From contig CAYWGR010000030.1 in assembly GCA_964458015.1 (NCBI GenBank), positions 1 to 38,187 of the forward strand: DNA of 38,187 nt, in the 5' to 3' direction. Numbering within the stretch: the first letter of the stretch is position 1; the number at the start of each line of letters is the position of its first letter. The notes beneath the pieces were generated by a model. It was not told the origin of the DNA. It saw only the letters and a program-made list of their open reading frames with translations, and searched no databases. Shown in pieces: positions 17,456 through 26,153 of this stretch. The translations under genes and the position numbers were made by a program. This DNA is from CAYWGR01 sp964458015 (GTDB taxonomy: Bacteria; Planctomycetota; Planctomycetia; Pirellulales; Thermoguttaceae).

Positions 17456-19051
17456 ATGGATGCTCTTCAGCAGCTTCTTCTCGTTGTTTGGCAGGATGCG
17501 TGCCGTCATAGCGATATTGGCCTATCGACCGATAGCATTGCCCTGAGCCTGAGGCAACAGCTTCCTATCCGCCAAGTATTGGTGCGACGCATCGATCCCG
17601 CACGCTCATGCTTGGAAACCGTGGCCGTGGGCCCCGCGGAACAAACGCAACTGCCCGACGACGCAAGAACCGATTGCACGGCCAACGAAATGGAAGCCAT
17701 TTTGGCTTGGTGTCGGCTGCGAAAAATCGTCCATCGAGAGAATGCAGAGTCGATTGCACCGGAGCTGGGCCGTCTGCTTTTTAGCAATTTCAACGGAGAC
17801 GTCATCGCCGGACCGCTCGGCAATTCTTCCGGGCACAACGGCTTGTTGCTTTTGCAGGCGGTCGAAGGCAGCACGTTCGCGCCCGACCATCTTGCGCTGG
17901 CGCAACTGCTTTTAGAGCCTTTTTCGGTCTCATTGGAAAATGATTTGCGATTGCGCCAAATGGCTGCGCTCAGCGAGGCGGCCGAGGCCGACAAACGCTC
18001 GCTGTTGGCGCGGTTGGGACGAAAAACCCTGGGCGACACCATCGTCGGCGTCGAAACGGGGCTTCGCGGAGTGATGGAGCGCGTTGAATTGGTCGCGCCC
18101 TCCGACGCGCCGGTGCTGATCTTCGGCGAGACGGGCACTGGCAAGGAATTGGTCGCCCGTTCGATTCACAACCGCTCGTCGCGTCATCAAGGACCGTTCC
18201 ATCGCGTCAATTGCGGGGCGATTCCGCCGGAATTGATCGACTCGCAACTGTTCGGACACGAACGCGGCGCGTTTACCGGAGCGGTCGAGTCGCGTCGCGG
18301 TTGGTTCGAAAGAGCCGACGGCGGCACACTTTTTCTCGACGAAATCGGCGAACTGCCCCCGGCGGCCCAAGTGCGCATGCTGCGAATCTTGCAAGACGGC
18401 TGGATGGAACGGGTCGGCGGGGAGAAACCGATCAATGTCGATGTGCGAATCATTGCGGCCACGCATCGCGATTTGGCCTTGATGGTGGCCGAGGGCCGAT
18501 TTCGCGAGGATCTTTGGTATCGCATTGCGGTGTTTCCCATCGTGATTCCGCCATTGCGCGAGCGGCGTGAAGACATCGCGCGGATTGCTGCCCATTTTGC
18601 CGAACGTGCGGCCACGCGGTTCAGCTTGGCGCCGGTTGCACCTACGCCGGAAGATTTGAAACTGTTGATGTCGTATCCCTGGCCAGGAAATGTACGAGAA
18701 TTGGGTGCCGTCATCGATCGCGCAGCCATCTTGGGCGACGGGAAACGCCTGGAAGTCGCCAAGGCCCTGGGCGTGGATGCCACCTCGCTCCATAAAGCGG
18801 CCACCAGCGGCCGCGACAGCGGCTGGAACAACAATCTCGCCGCAAATGTCACCGAAACTGCCGATTCCGGCCATTTGTTATCGCTCAACGAAGCTATCCA
18901 ACGCCACATCGAAACCGCGCTGCGCATGGCCCGTGGACGGATCGAAGGCCGTCAAGGCGCGGCCGCGCTCTTAAAGATCAATCCTCACACGCTTCGAGCG
19001 AAAATGCGAAAGCTGGGCATCGACTGGAGCCGCTTCCGCGAAGAAGCTTGA
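17456..19051 (+). CDS. Sigma-54-dependent transcriptional activator (GAF-AAA+-Fis)
   Basis: The 531-aa enhancer-binding protein activates RNA polymerase carrying sigma-54. The N-terminal ~190 residues look like a GAF-type sensing domain (no receiver Asp), so it probably responds to a ligand, not to a histidine kinase. The AAA+ domain is complete: Walker A GETGTGKELVARSIH, the sigma-54 contact loop GAFTGA, Walker B TLFLDEIGELP, and RIIAATHRDL and PLRERREDI. The C-terminus is a Fis-type helix-turn-helix (GAAALLKINPHTLRAKMRKLGI). The ATG at 17456 is chosen because GGAG at 17446-17449 precedes it by six bases; the frame stays open further upstream. It is divergent from the sulfate operon, whose promoter matches sigma-54, so that is the likely target. 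SfnR of Pseudomonas is a precedent for sigma-54 control of sulfur genes. Confidence 0.92.
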   Translation: MDALQQLLLVVWQDACRHSDIGLSTDSIALSLRQQLPIRQVLVRRIDPARSCLETVAVGPAEQTQLPDDARTDCTANEMEAILAWCRLRKIVHRENAESIAPELGRLLFSNFNGDVIAGPLGNSSGHNGLLLLQAVEGSTFAPDHLALAQLLLEPFSVSLENDLRLRQMAALSEAAEADKRSLLARLGRKTLGDTIVGVETGLRGVMERVELVAPSDAPVLIFGETGTGKELVARSIHNRSSRHQGPFHRVNCGAIPPELIDSQLFGHERGAFTGAVESRRGWFERADGGTLFLDEIGELPPAAQVRMLRILQDGWMERVGGEKPINVDVRIIAATHRDLALMVAEGRFREDLWYRIAVFPIVIPPLRERREDIARIAAHFAERAATRFSLAPVAPTPEDLKLLMSYPWPGNVRELGAVIDRAAILGDGKRLEVAKALGVDATSLHKAATSGRDSGWNNNLAANVTETADSGHLLSLNEAIQRHIETALRMARGRIEGRQGAAALLKINPHTLRAKMRKLGIDWSRFREEA

Positions 19052-19122
19052 ATACGAATCGAAACGCAATCGCATAATGGCCAAGTGCTAATCGTTCCCG
19101 GCCATTGTCTCCGGCGTCCCAG

Positions 19123-21702
19123 CTATGGCTTTGCCTGTTCCAATGCAAACCGATAAAGAAAATACTTTTGCGACGAGTTTTGTTGCGTGCGCGTCACCAA
19201 TACGATGCCGCCGGTCTTGCTGTATTCCAGGCCGATGATTTCGCCTTCCGCCTCGTCCAGGGAATAAATTTTGTCTAGCCGAAAACGGTCGAACGCAGGG
19301 CCGTCGGCCACGAGATGTTGCAGTCCCATAACTGTTGCGGCGTAAACCGACCCCGGCCGGTCGGAAACCAGAAGCGTTCCACTGAGAAGCCCCGGAATGG
19401 CGATTTCATAATCCCAACTCTTGTTGCGCCATAGGCGAACTGCATCACTGGAGATTAGATCAAGCCAAACATTGCCTGCCGCGTCAGCAAGCACGGGACG
19501 ACAATGTTGCTGCCGTTCTTCGAGAACGCCCTCGGGCCCTAAGTGGAAAATAGTTGGCGTAAAGCTTCCGCGGATATTTGCGCCACCCGAGATCCACAAG
19601 CAGTTTTCCGTATCCCGCAACGTGCCGAAAACGTTCTGTTGCGGCAACAAAGATATTTCGATTTTTTCGCCCTTAACCTCGCCGAGGGCAAAACGTTCCT
19701 GCCCAGGATTATTGCGTGGCCAGCCGGCAATGCACATCTTGCGTCCGTCGCCGAGCGGAATAAGACGCTTGACGTGAATGATCTGCTTGTCACCCGTTTT
19801 TGATGATTGCCAGGCGGAGTGCCGATGCTTGCCGATCAATACTGAAAGATTGCCCTCACCCATCGCGTACCAAACATTGCCTTGCCGGTCGGCCGCAAAA
19901 CGCCAATCTTGCTCGGTTTGTCCGCGGCAATCGAATGCAGGGCTGCCGGGGCTGAATACACGGCAAATAGTATCGCGATTTTTTTCCAACAGCGGCACAA
20001 AAGGCCCCGAATCGATTTTTTTGTCACCTTGATAGAGATAGGCGTTGTTGTCCGAGCGGAGAAACACGACACCGTCCGTTCCGGCAGTCAACCAACTAGC
20101 GACTTGCGGTGATTGATCGGCCGGCTGCTTCCATTGGCCATTCTCAAAACGCACCAACCCCTTTTCGTCGTGGATGGTCCAAATCGCGCCATCGTCGGCA
20201 ATCGTAAACGCCGGCCCTTTCAAGGAAATCTTCTCGACCGATAACCTTCCGCGATTGTCCGGCGCGCCGGGCGTATAGGCCATGATCGTCGAATTGTCCT
20301 TGGAGACGAACAATCGTCCGTCGGGCATCGCGGCGTGAAGCTTAAGATGTTGGGGACCGGGAATCGAGGCAATCCATTTTTCGGAGGCAAGGTCGAGCAA
20401 ACGCGGCCGCATCGTCGGCCCCATGCATTGCCACCAGATCTGGTTTTTGATCGCTAGTGCCGGTTGAATCGCATAGAGCCCCGTCAGGTTTACGCCCTCA
20501 TATTGATGCACGGTTCCGTTGGTTTCAATCGCCAGGAAACCGTTGCGGTTGGCGCCGCGCCGTTCGTTATCCACGATATTCGCTTGTACGAAGATTCGGC
20601 CGCCGGCATCTTGCCGTATCCCAGTGACATGAGAAAGCTTGAAGCTCCCCAATGTCGTCATCCCGGATCCCGACGCATTGCGCGGGAGCGACCGCAATGC
20701 TTGCAACAACGTGCGAAGGCGATACTGCATCTTGAGCCGATCGGCCGATGTCGAAGAGGCGGATTCGTTCAGAATTTTCTCGATTTGGGGGGAAATCGAG
20801 AGCCCCATCGCTTTCAGATCGTCGAAAGCGTGCTGCCACGTCTCGGCATGGTCATCGGCCAATGCAGCGATTTTTTCGGAAAAGCGATTCTTCGCTTTCT
20901 CCAAGGCGGATGATTTTCCCATTGCCTCGTCCAACGCCAGAATCTGTAATTGGTGTCCGTTCCAGAGATACAGCTCACGGTTGTCGGTAATCACAAGATC
21001 CTGAACTTGAGAATTCAAACTGTCAAGCACCAGCGGTTCCTTGGCCCATTGTCCTTGCTGATAAATCCAAAGACGTTGATTGTTCATCATCCAGGCGGCA
21101 GCTATTTGGCCGTTGGGGCTCGTGGCCAATCGCACCATGCAGGACGAACGCTCCTCGAGCGGCGTCACGAGCTGATCGAGCCACATTTTTCCGTCGAAGC
21201 GAAGGATTTTGTTTCTTCCGACAAACCAAGCCGCGTTGCCAGCGTAGCGATGTGCCGTGGGTTGAACGAAAGCCCCTTGCGTCAAACATTCGCCGAAAAG
21301 CTGATGGTTGAACTCGGCGGCATATTCAATCCACTGCTTCCCATCGTAACCCAGCAGCGAAATCCCCTGGGGTGTCTGGCCATTGATAAAACTGAACCAC
21401 ACTCGTCCACTCGGCTCAAACAACAACGGTTGGACATTGCGGAGCTGGGGCATCGGCTGCTTATATTCGCTTTCGATATGCTTCTTGATGTCGTCCACCG
21501 AAGAAACCGCGCCGGGCCACCCTCGAACAAGCCATACTCGTCCATCAGGACCAACATTGACGCAGCGTATCTCCTTCGGCAATGATTGCCAGCGAACTTT
21601 TTGCAGCGAAATATCAAGCCGCGACGCATCGCCTTCATTAGCTAAGGCTGCGACGCCCCAGAAAATCAGCCCAATCGCGGCCATTGCTGCTCGGTGCATC
21701 AT
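19123..21702 (-). CDS. Large secreted beta-propeller-like protein, unknown function
   Basis: The 859-aa exported protein starts MMHRAAMAAIGLIFWGV and cleaves near ALA-NEG. The start at 21702 is chosen for the perfect GAGGAG ribosome site seven bases upstream; the frame continues to 21804 without one. The body holds many short repeats of the form (V/L)xxxPDGRVWLV, for example VNVGPDGRVWLV, LLFEPSGRVWFSF, LATSPNGQIAAAW, FTIADDGAIWTIHD and RFAADRQGNVWYAMG, which is the pattern of two-component-regulator-type or Vgb-like propeller blades. No enzymatic motif or membrane anchor was found at the C-terminus. It converges on the sigma-54 activator gene (71 bp apart). I do not assign a role; a periplasmic sensor or scaffold is possible. 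Confidence 0.75.
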   Translation of the reverse strand: MMHRAAMAAIGLIFWGVAALANEGDASRLDISLQKVRWQSLPKEIRCVNVGPDGRVWLVRGWPGAVSSVDDIKKHIESEYKQPMPQLRNVQPLLFEPSGRVWFSFINGQTPQGISLLGYDGKQWIEYAAEFNHQLFGECLTQGAFVQPTAHRYAGNAAWFVGRNKILRFDGKMWLDQLVTPLEERSSCMVRLATSPNGQIAAAWMMNNQRLWIYQQGQWAKEPLVLDSLNSQVQDLVITDNRELYLWNGHQLQILALDEAMGKSSALEKAKNRFSEKIAALADDHAETWQHAFDDLKAMGLSISPQIEKILNESASSTSADRLKMQYRLRTLLQALRSLPRNASGSGMTTLGSFKLSHVTGIRQDAGGRIFVQANIVDNERRGANRNGFLAIETNGTVHQYEGVNLTGLYAIQPALAIKNQIWWQCMGPTMRPRLLDLASEKWIASIPGPQHLKLHAAMPDGRLFVSKDNSTIMAYTPGAPDNRGRLSVEKISLKGPAFTIADDGAIWTIHDEKGLVRFENGQWKQPADQSPQVASWLTAGTDGVVFLRSDNNAYLYQGDKKIDSGPFVPLLEKNRDTICRVFSPGSPAFDCRGQTEQDWRFAADRQGNVWYAMGEGNLSVLIGKHRHSAWQSSKTGDKQIIHVKRLIPLGDGRKMCIAGWPRNNPGQERFALGEVKGEKIEISLLPQQNVFGTLRDTENCLWISGGANIRGSFTPTIFHLGPEGVLEERQQHCRPVLADAAGNVWLDLISSDAVRLWRNKSWDYEIAIPGLLSGTLLVSDRPGSVYAATVMGLQHLVADGPAFDRFRLDKIYSLDEAEGEIIGLEYSKTGGIVLVTRTQQNSSQKYFLYRFALEQAKP

Positions 21703-21856
21703 CAAGTGTCTCCTCAACAATTCCATAGGCGCGCCATCTACCTCTGAAAAGGTAGTCTTTTCGCTTGTGTTGTCAATTATACAGATAGGACGATATCCAT
21801 TCACCGAAAAGTTCCCGATTTGTTTATTTTACCCACATTACAGGTCCGCATCGGTA

Positions 21857-21885
21857 TTGCGATAAAATAACCTTATCTCTATACT
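21857..21885 (+). promoter_or_regulatory. Sigma-70-type promoter of the secretin-like gene
   Basis: TTGCGA (21857-21862), a 17-bp AT-rich spacer, and TATACT (21880-21885) give 4/6 and 5/6 matches with ideal spacing. The transcript would start near 21892, giving a leader of about 107 nt that contains two hairpins before the ATG at 21999. Confidence 0.5.
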
Positions 21886-21913
21886 ACCCCCCCGGTTGTA
21901 TCTGCGACTTTAC

Positions 21914-21968
21914 GATGGGGCTCATCACGGTTGCCCCATCCTAAAGACTCCGGTGCGTTTCACGCACC
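21914..21968 (+). repeat. Two tandem hairpins in the 5' leader of the secretin-like gene
   Basis: GATGGGGC (21914-21921) pairs with GCCCCATC (21933-21940), 8 bp around an 11-nt loop. GGTGCGT (21952-21958) pairs with ACGCACC (21962-21968), 7 bp around TTC. The second resembles the widespread GTGCG-TTTCA-CGCAC intergenic palindrome. They lie between the predicted promoter and the AAGGAGG ribosome site. Repeat elements are likelier than a riboswitch. Confidence 0.5.
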
Positions 21969-21998
21969 CTACCGGCCGACATCAGCAAGGAGGCTGCA

Positions 21999-23258
21999 AT
22001 GTGGCGGCAACATTTTTTGGCGGCAATTCTCGTGCTTGGAACGGCAGTTTCGGCATTTGCGCAACGGGTTGCATCGTCGGAAGACGGCACGTCGGCATGG
22101 CGGCGCATCAGCAATGCCACGGCGCGTAACGCCGAACCATCGCCTACACGTGCCGAGGAGCCGGCCCCGCCGGTCAAGCCGGAAGTCGCGGCAGCCGCGT
22201 TTGCCGAACCCGCTTCTAAACCGATGGCGCGTGCCACCGGCGGAGGCGGCACGCTGCCGAACGACGCCGGCCAGATTTGGCGCGAATACGACATTAGTTC
22301 CTATACCGCCCGGGTGACGACCACGAAGCGGCCCGAACAAGCCATTGTCGATTGGATCTTGCGCGAAACAGGTTACGAAGCATGGCATACCGAGCCCTTT
22401 GGCATCCTAAGCGCCGGCAGTCGAACTTTGCGAGTTTATCACACGCCGAAGATGCAAGAGGTCGTTGCCGATATCGTCGATCGTTTCATCAGTCGAGAGG
22501 CGGCCGCCTACACATTTTCACTCCGCGTCGTAACACTGGACAGCCCCAACTGGCGCACCTCGGCTCAACACTTGCTCAAACCGGTGCCTGTTCAAACGCC
22601 GGGAGTGAATGCTTGGTTGTTGGCCCAAGAAGATGCAGCTATTTTGATGGGCGAATTGCATCGTCGAAACGATTATCGCGAACACAGCTCGCCGTACTTG
22701 GTAGTCAATAACGGCCAATCCACGTTGGTTTCGGCCATGCGCGGCCGGCCCTATGTGCGCGATGTGATTTTGCGTCCCGATACGGCCGCCGGGTTCGATC
22801 CGTCGCCGGGGCAGGTCGATGAAGGTTTCAATCTGGATTTCAGCCCGCTGTTGTCGGCCGATCATCGGATGATCGACGCCACGATCAAATGCGATATCGA
22901 CCAAATCGAAAAAATGCTTCCCGTCATGCTTGACGTGCCTACGCAGGCAATGCCGCGGCAGCGAACGAAGATCGATGTGCCGCAGATCACGCATTATCGA
23001 TTCCACGAGCGGTTCCGCTGGCCGTTGGAACAGGTGTTGGTCGTCGGCATGGGCATGGTGGCATTGCCGATCCCCGTCGATGGCGCGCCGCTGCTGCCGG
23101 GCGTGCCGCTGCCGATTGGTTCTACTCCGGCCCGGGCCGATCTGCTGGTCTTCGTCCAATGCAAAGGACAAACGACATCGACCGCCGCAGGGCAAGGGCT
23201 TTCGCCCATTCCGCGATCTTCGCAGCGCGAAACCAAAAACTACCGCGGCAGGTATTGA
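21999..23258 (+). CDS. Secreted secretin-like protein, unknown function
   Basis: The 419-aa exported protein has a signal peptide ending at AVSAFA-QRV, followed by a low-complexity region rich in Ala, Pro and Glu to about residue 85. The middle contains an N-domain-like fold (LRVYHTPKMQEVVADIVDRFI), a pattern shared with secretin N-domains and STN domains. The C-terminal half (FNLDFSPLLSADHRMIDATIKCDIDQIEKML..) resembles the secretin core of type II/III systems but is short. AAGGAGG sits just before the ATG. No other secretion genes are adjacent, though a Tad-type operon lies about 7 kb away. It may be a divergent secretin-domain protein without pore function. The C-terminal tail is Ser/Gln/Arg-rich. 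Confidence 0.65.
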   Translation: MWRQHFLAAILVLGTAVSAFAQRVASSEDGTSAWRRISNATARNAEPSPTRAEEPAPPVKPEVAAAAFAEPASKPMARATGGGGTLPNDAGQIWREYDISSYTARVTTTKRPEQAIVDWILRETGYEAWHTEPFGILSAGSRTLRVYHTPKMQEVVADIVDRFISREAAAYTFSLRVVTLDSPNWRTSAQHLLKPVPVQTPGVNAWLLAQEDAAILMGELHRRNDYREHSSPYLVVNNGQSTLVSAMRGRPYVRDVILRPDTAAGFDPSPGQVDEGFNLDFSPLLSADHRMIDATIKCDIDQIEKMLPVMLDVPTQAMPRQRTKIDVPQITHYRFHERFRWPLEQVLVVGMGMVALPIPVDGAPLLPGVPLPIGSTPARADLLVFVQCKGQTTSTAAGQGLSPIPRSSQRETKNYRGRY

Positions 23259-23298
23259 GAAGCGTCTAACAAAATAGATTGCTCTCGTTTGTTGTTCT

Positions 23299-23324
23299 CG
23301 TTCCGAAGCTCCGGCTTCGGAACG
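23299..23324. terminator. Perfect 11-bp hairpin between convergent genes
   Basis: CGTTCCGAAGC (23299-23309), loop TCCG, GCTTCGGAACG (23314-23324). It lies 41 bp after the secretin-like stop and 63 bp before the end of the opposing DUF1570 gene. There is no T-run. It belongs to a common 'TTCCGAAGCTCCGGCTTCGGAA' palindrome type and could serve as a bidirectional terminator or transcript stabiliser. Confidence 0.5.
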
Positions 23325-23386
23325 CCACGCTTAACCAGCCCTACGTGATCCAAATCCCCAATCCCTATCACCTAATTCCTATTCTC

Positions 23387-24481
23387 TCACTTCACTCCGC
23401 CGATAAATCGCAGAAATCGGGCTTCCAGCATACGCCAATCGGAGCCGAAAACGGCGGTGAATGTTGCCACTCGCTGCTCAGGAGTGTCGGATTCAAAAGG
23501 CGCTAGCGCGGCCGTGCATTGCAGATAATCAATGTATTTGCGAGGCTCGGTTTCGATCAGGAAAAATGTTAGCGCCCAGGCCTCGGCATAAGCGGCCCCC
23601 GTTTTCAGTCGGAAAATTTCGTCCGATGCCGTGATCGCTTTGATCAATTCCGGCCGATGGTAAGGCGCGACATATTTCCGAAACGCGGCCAATCGATCTC
23701 GATTGACTCGGTCACTCGGCTGGGTGTAGTTATAAGAATCGTAAACACCGGGCGCTTCAAACAGCATGGCCAAACCCTCGACCACCCAGAGCGGTGGACG
23801 ATGATACCGGCTATGAATGCCCGTATTAAAAGCCATCTGGTGCGTCGCTTCATGGATTAAAACAGCCGCGTTCTTTTTCCATCGGGCCGTATTGGCTTGC
23901 CCCATGTCGAACAACGTGATGCGGTTCGTAATCAGCTCGTAATAGCCCAGAATGCCACGGCCGACCGGCTGTCCTTGGGCTGCCGAGATCCGCATGAAAT
24001 CGCTCTGGCTCCGACATACGACACCTATCAACGGAAACGGCAGCGGTTTGGGATTGAAACCTCGCACCGAGAAAAAATGAACGAACGAGCGGTAGAGATC
24101 TTCAAAATGCTCAGGCCATTGGTCACGTTGATCGCGCGGATGGGCAATCAGATAATGCCCCGTGCCACTCACCTCGTAGTCGTTGCCCAACTCGCCAAGC
24201 AACACCGCCCGCAACTCAGAAGGTGAATAACCACGGAACGGCGACGACATCTTCCGAACGTTGCTCGCTTCGCTGGGAGCAAAGTCCCAAAGCCGGCCGT
24301 CTCGGCCCAACAAATGAATTTTCTCCTCGTTCCAAGCAATCGGCATCCCTTCAAGCGTCTTTCCCGTAAGCGATAATTCGATCATATCGCCGGCTAATAC
24401 GGGACAGGATGGCAAGACGCCAACGGTAAATACCGCGACGAGAAGAAAATAAAATCGGCGATAGTTGACCATAGTCAGCAT
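23387..24481 (-). CDS. DUF1570-type secreted metallopeptidase-like protein
   Basis: The 364-aa exported protein starts MLTMVNYRRFYFLLVAVF and cleaves near VLA-GDM. Residues 210-214 are HEATH, within VLIHEATHQMAFN, followed by WVVEGLAMLFE. This HEXXH plus downstream Glu arrangement is that of zinc gluzincin peptidases and of DUF1570 proteins, which are common in planctomycetes. Early residues (MIELSLTGKTLEGMPIAW, LLGRDGRLWDFAP) form a small beta domain found in some relatives. The ATG at 24481 has AAAGGTG six bases upstream; an upstream frame extension lacks sequence typical of the family. The substrate is unknown. It is divergent from the SGNH hydrolase with a 77-bp shared promoter region. 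Confidence 0.85.
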   Translation of the reverse strand: MLTMVNYRRFYFLLVAVFTVGVLPSCPVLAGDMIELSLTGKTLEGMPIAWNEEKIHLLGRDGRLWDFAPSEASNVRKMSSPFRGYSPSELRAVLLGELGNDYEVSGTGHYLIAHPRDQRDQWPEHFEDLYRSFVHFFSVRGFNPKPLPFPLIGVVCRSQSDFMRISAAQGQPVGRGILGYYELITNRITLFDMGQANTARWKKNAAVLIHEATHQMAFNTGIHSRYHRPPLWVVEGLAMLFEAPGVYDSYNYTQPSDRVNRDRLAAFRKYVAPYHRPELIKAITASDEIFRLKTGAAYAEAWALTFFLIETEPRKYIDYLQCTAALAPFESDTPEQRVATFTAVFGSDWRMLEARFLRFIGGVK

Positions 24482-24558
24482 GGGGGGCACCTTTACAAAT
24501 ATACTATGCTTTATAGACTCAATCCTGTAATTGCGGGCATCACTTTTGGGACAATCCC

Positions 24559-25533
24559 ATGAACGACTTGCCAGTGCGCTCTTCTCTGCGTAAACGATTG
24601 GTCCGCTTTTCCTGGATTCTGGTGATCGGCGGAGTCCTTTTCGCCGGCATTTTGGCCTATCTGCATCTCGTCTACGCAAGGCCGATCGGCGAGGGACCAG
24701 CCGGACCGGCAGTATCACGCAAAGCATTCACCAAGCCGTGGACGACCCGCAAGGTGCTTCTGTTGGGCATCGGCGACAGCGTTACCGCGGGATTCGGCGT
24801 TCCGACGGCCTATTCGTATTTCAACCGCTTAGTACAAAACCCCGCCGATGAGTTCGTTGACATCCAGGGTCTTTGTCTTTCGGCAGTGCTGCCGAACCTG
24901 CGAACGGAAAACATGGCCCTTTCCGGCAGTACATCGCTCGCACATATGGATATCATCCGCGAACGCTTGAAAAAACAGGACGCCGACACATTCGGGCTAA
25001 TCGTGATGACCTCCGGCGGCAATGATTTGATCCACAACTACGGCCGCACGCCGCCGCGTGAAGGAGCGATCTATGGCGCCACATTGGAGCAAGCACGCCC
25101 CTGGATCGAAAATTATGAAGAACGACTCGACGAGATGTTCGATCTGTTGAGAGATCGTTTTCCAGGCGGTTGCATGATCTTTATCGCCGACATCTACGAT
25201 CCGACCGACGGCGTGGGCGATGCGCCAATGGCCGGCTTGCCCTCCTGGCCCGAGGGCATTACGATTCATCAGGCCTATAATGATGCAATCCATCGCTGCG
25301 CCGACCGCCGTCGATGGGTGCATGTCGTCCCGATGTATGGAGAATTCCTAGGCCACGGCATCCATTGCACACAACCTTGGCATTCGTTCTATCGGTCCGA
25401 CGATCCGCATTATTGGTATGCCTGGAATCTGGAAGACCCCAATATCCGCGGATACGACGCCATACGCCGATTGTTCTTAATCGCCATCGCCGAACATGCC
25501 CGAGAAATCCCAGCGGGCATATCGTTGCCCTAA
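24559..25533 (+). CDS. SGNH/GDSL-type hydrolase, membrane anchored
   Basis: The 324-aa protein has one N-terminal hydrophobic helix (about residues 18-36) that anchors it, with the catalytic domain outside. Block I is GIGDSVTAGFG with nucleophile Ser74; block III is SGGNDLIHN with Asn155 and Asp156; a middle block has NMALSGSTS. Block V, normally DxxHPN, reads NLEDPNIRGYDAIRRLF, so the usual catalytic Asp and His positions are Asn and Asp. Nearby His residues (GHGIHC, DPHYWY) might substitute. SGNH enzymes remove acyl groups from lipids or sugars; the substrate here is unknown. A small M50-like protease gene follows 23 bp later, probably in the same transcript. Confidence 0.85.
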   Translation: MNDLPVRSSLRKRLVRFSWILVIGGVLFAGILAYLHLVYARPIGEGPAGPAVSRKAFTKPWTTRKVLLLGIGDSVTAGFGVPTAYSYFNRLVQNPADEFVDIQGLCLSAVLPNLRTENMALSGSTSLAHMDIIRERLKKQDADTFGLIVMTSGGNDLIHNYGRTPPREGAIYGATLEQARPWIENYEERLDEMFDLLRDRFPGGCMIFIADIYDPTDGVGDAPMAGLPSWPEGITIHQAYNDAIHRCADRRRWVHVVPMYGEFLGHGIHCTQPWHSFYRSDDPHYWYAWNLEDPNIRGYDAIRRLFLIAIAEHAREIPAGISLP

Positions 25534-25556
25534 AATTACCATTGTTGAGAAGAACG

Positions 25557-26153
25557 ATGATTCGGCAATCAGGATGTGCTGATCGCTTTTTTCAAACACT
25601 TTTAATCAATTCCACGGCCGGCGTATCGTGGTTAATGATGATGCTATTGCATGAATGCGGCCATGTTTTCAGTGGGTGGATCAGCGGAGCACAACTCTTG
25701 CAAGTGGATCTTCCGCTGTGGGGATTTTCTCGAACCGATTTTGGCGATAATCCCCTTCCTTTGTTCGTCGCGTGGAGCGGCGCAATCGCAGGCTGCCTGC
25801 TGCCGCTTATCATTCTCAGCTTCGTTCGCCTCGCGTTGCCGTGCTATGGTTATTTGGCGAGATGGTTCGCAGGTCTATGCCTGATCGCTAACGGCGCATA
25901 CCTGATCGGCGGCATATTGCACAAAGGTCGACTGGATGACGGCGGCGTTATCCTGCAAAAAGGCGGCACTGCTTGGCAACTGGCCCTTTTCGGTATTCCG
26001 GCCGTTGCCCTTGGCTTGTATCTATGGAACGGCCTAGGGCCGGCGTTTGGACTCGGCCCTGGCCGCGGCAATGTCGATCGTCGTGCTGCCGTTAGTATGG
26101 CGGTTGCACTATTCGTGATTGCAAGTGTCGAAACATGGATTAGTCTTCTTTGA
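25557..26153 (+). CDS. Small M50-like membrane metalloprotease
   Basis: The 198-aa protein is mostly hydrophobic, with four to five predicted TM helices. HECGH (residues 32-36) sits in the first helix (MMMLLHECGHVFSGW) and KGRLDDGGVIL near residue 126 resembles the LDG motif that supplies the third zinc ligand in site-2 proteases. The protein is much shorter than typical RseP-type S2Ps and has no PDZ domain. The ATG at 25557 follows GAGAAG after a short spacer; a frame extending to 25314 overlaps the SGNH gene and is unlikely to be used. The neighbouring SGNH enzyme suggests a joint envelope role. M50-like assignment is from motif only. Confidence 0.75.
   Translation: MIRQSGCADRFFQTLLINSTAGVSWLMMMLLHECGHVFSGWISGAQLLQVDLPLWGFSRTDFGDNPLPLFVAWSGAIAGCLLPLIILSFVRLALPCYGYLARWFAGLCLIANGAYLIGGILHKGRLDDGGVILQKGGTAWQLALFGIPAVALGLYLWNGLGPAFGLGPGRGNVDRRAAVSMAVALFVIASVETWISLL

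Noticed and set aside
17930..18874. Minus-strand frame opposite the sigma-54 activator, 314 codons
   Set aside because: It is the antisense shadow of the AAA+ domain; the motifs lie on the other strand.
21914..21968. Riboswitch in the leader of the secretin-like gene
   Set aside because: Two independent simple hairpins without a conserved aptamer core, one of them of a common repeat type.
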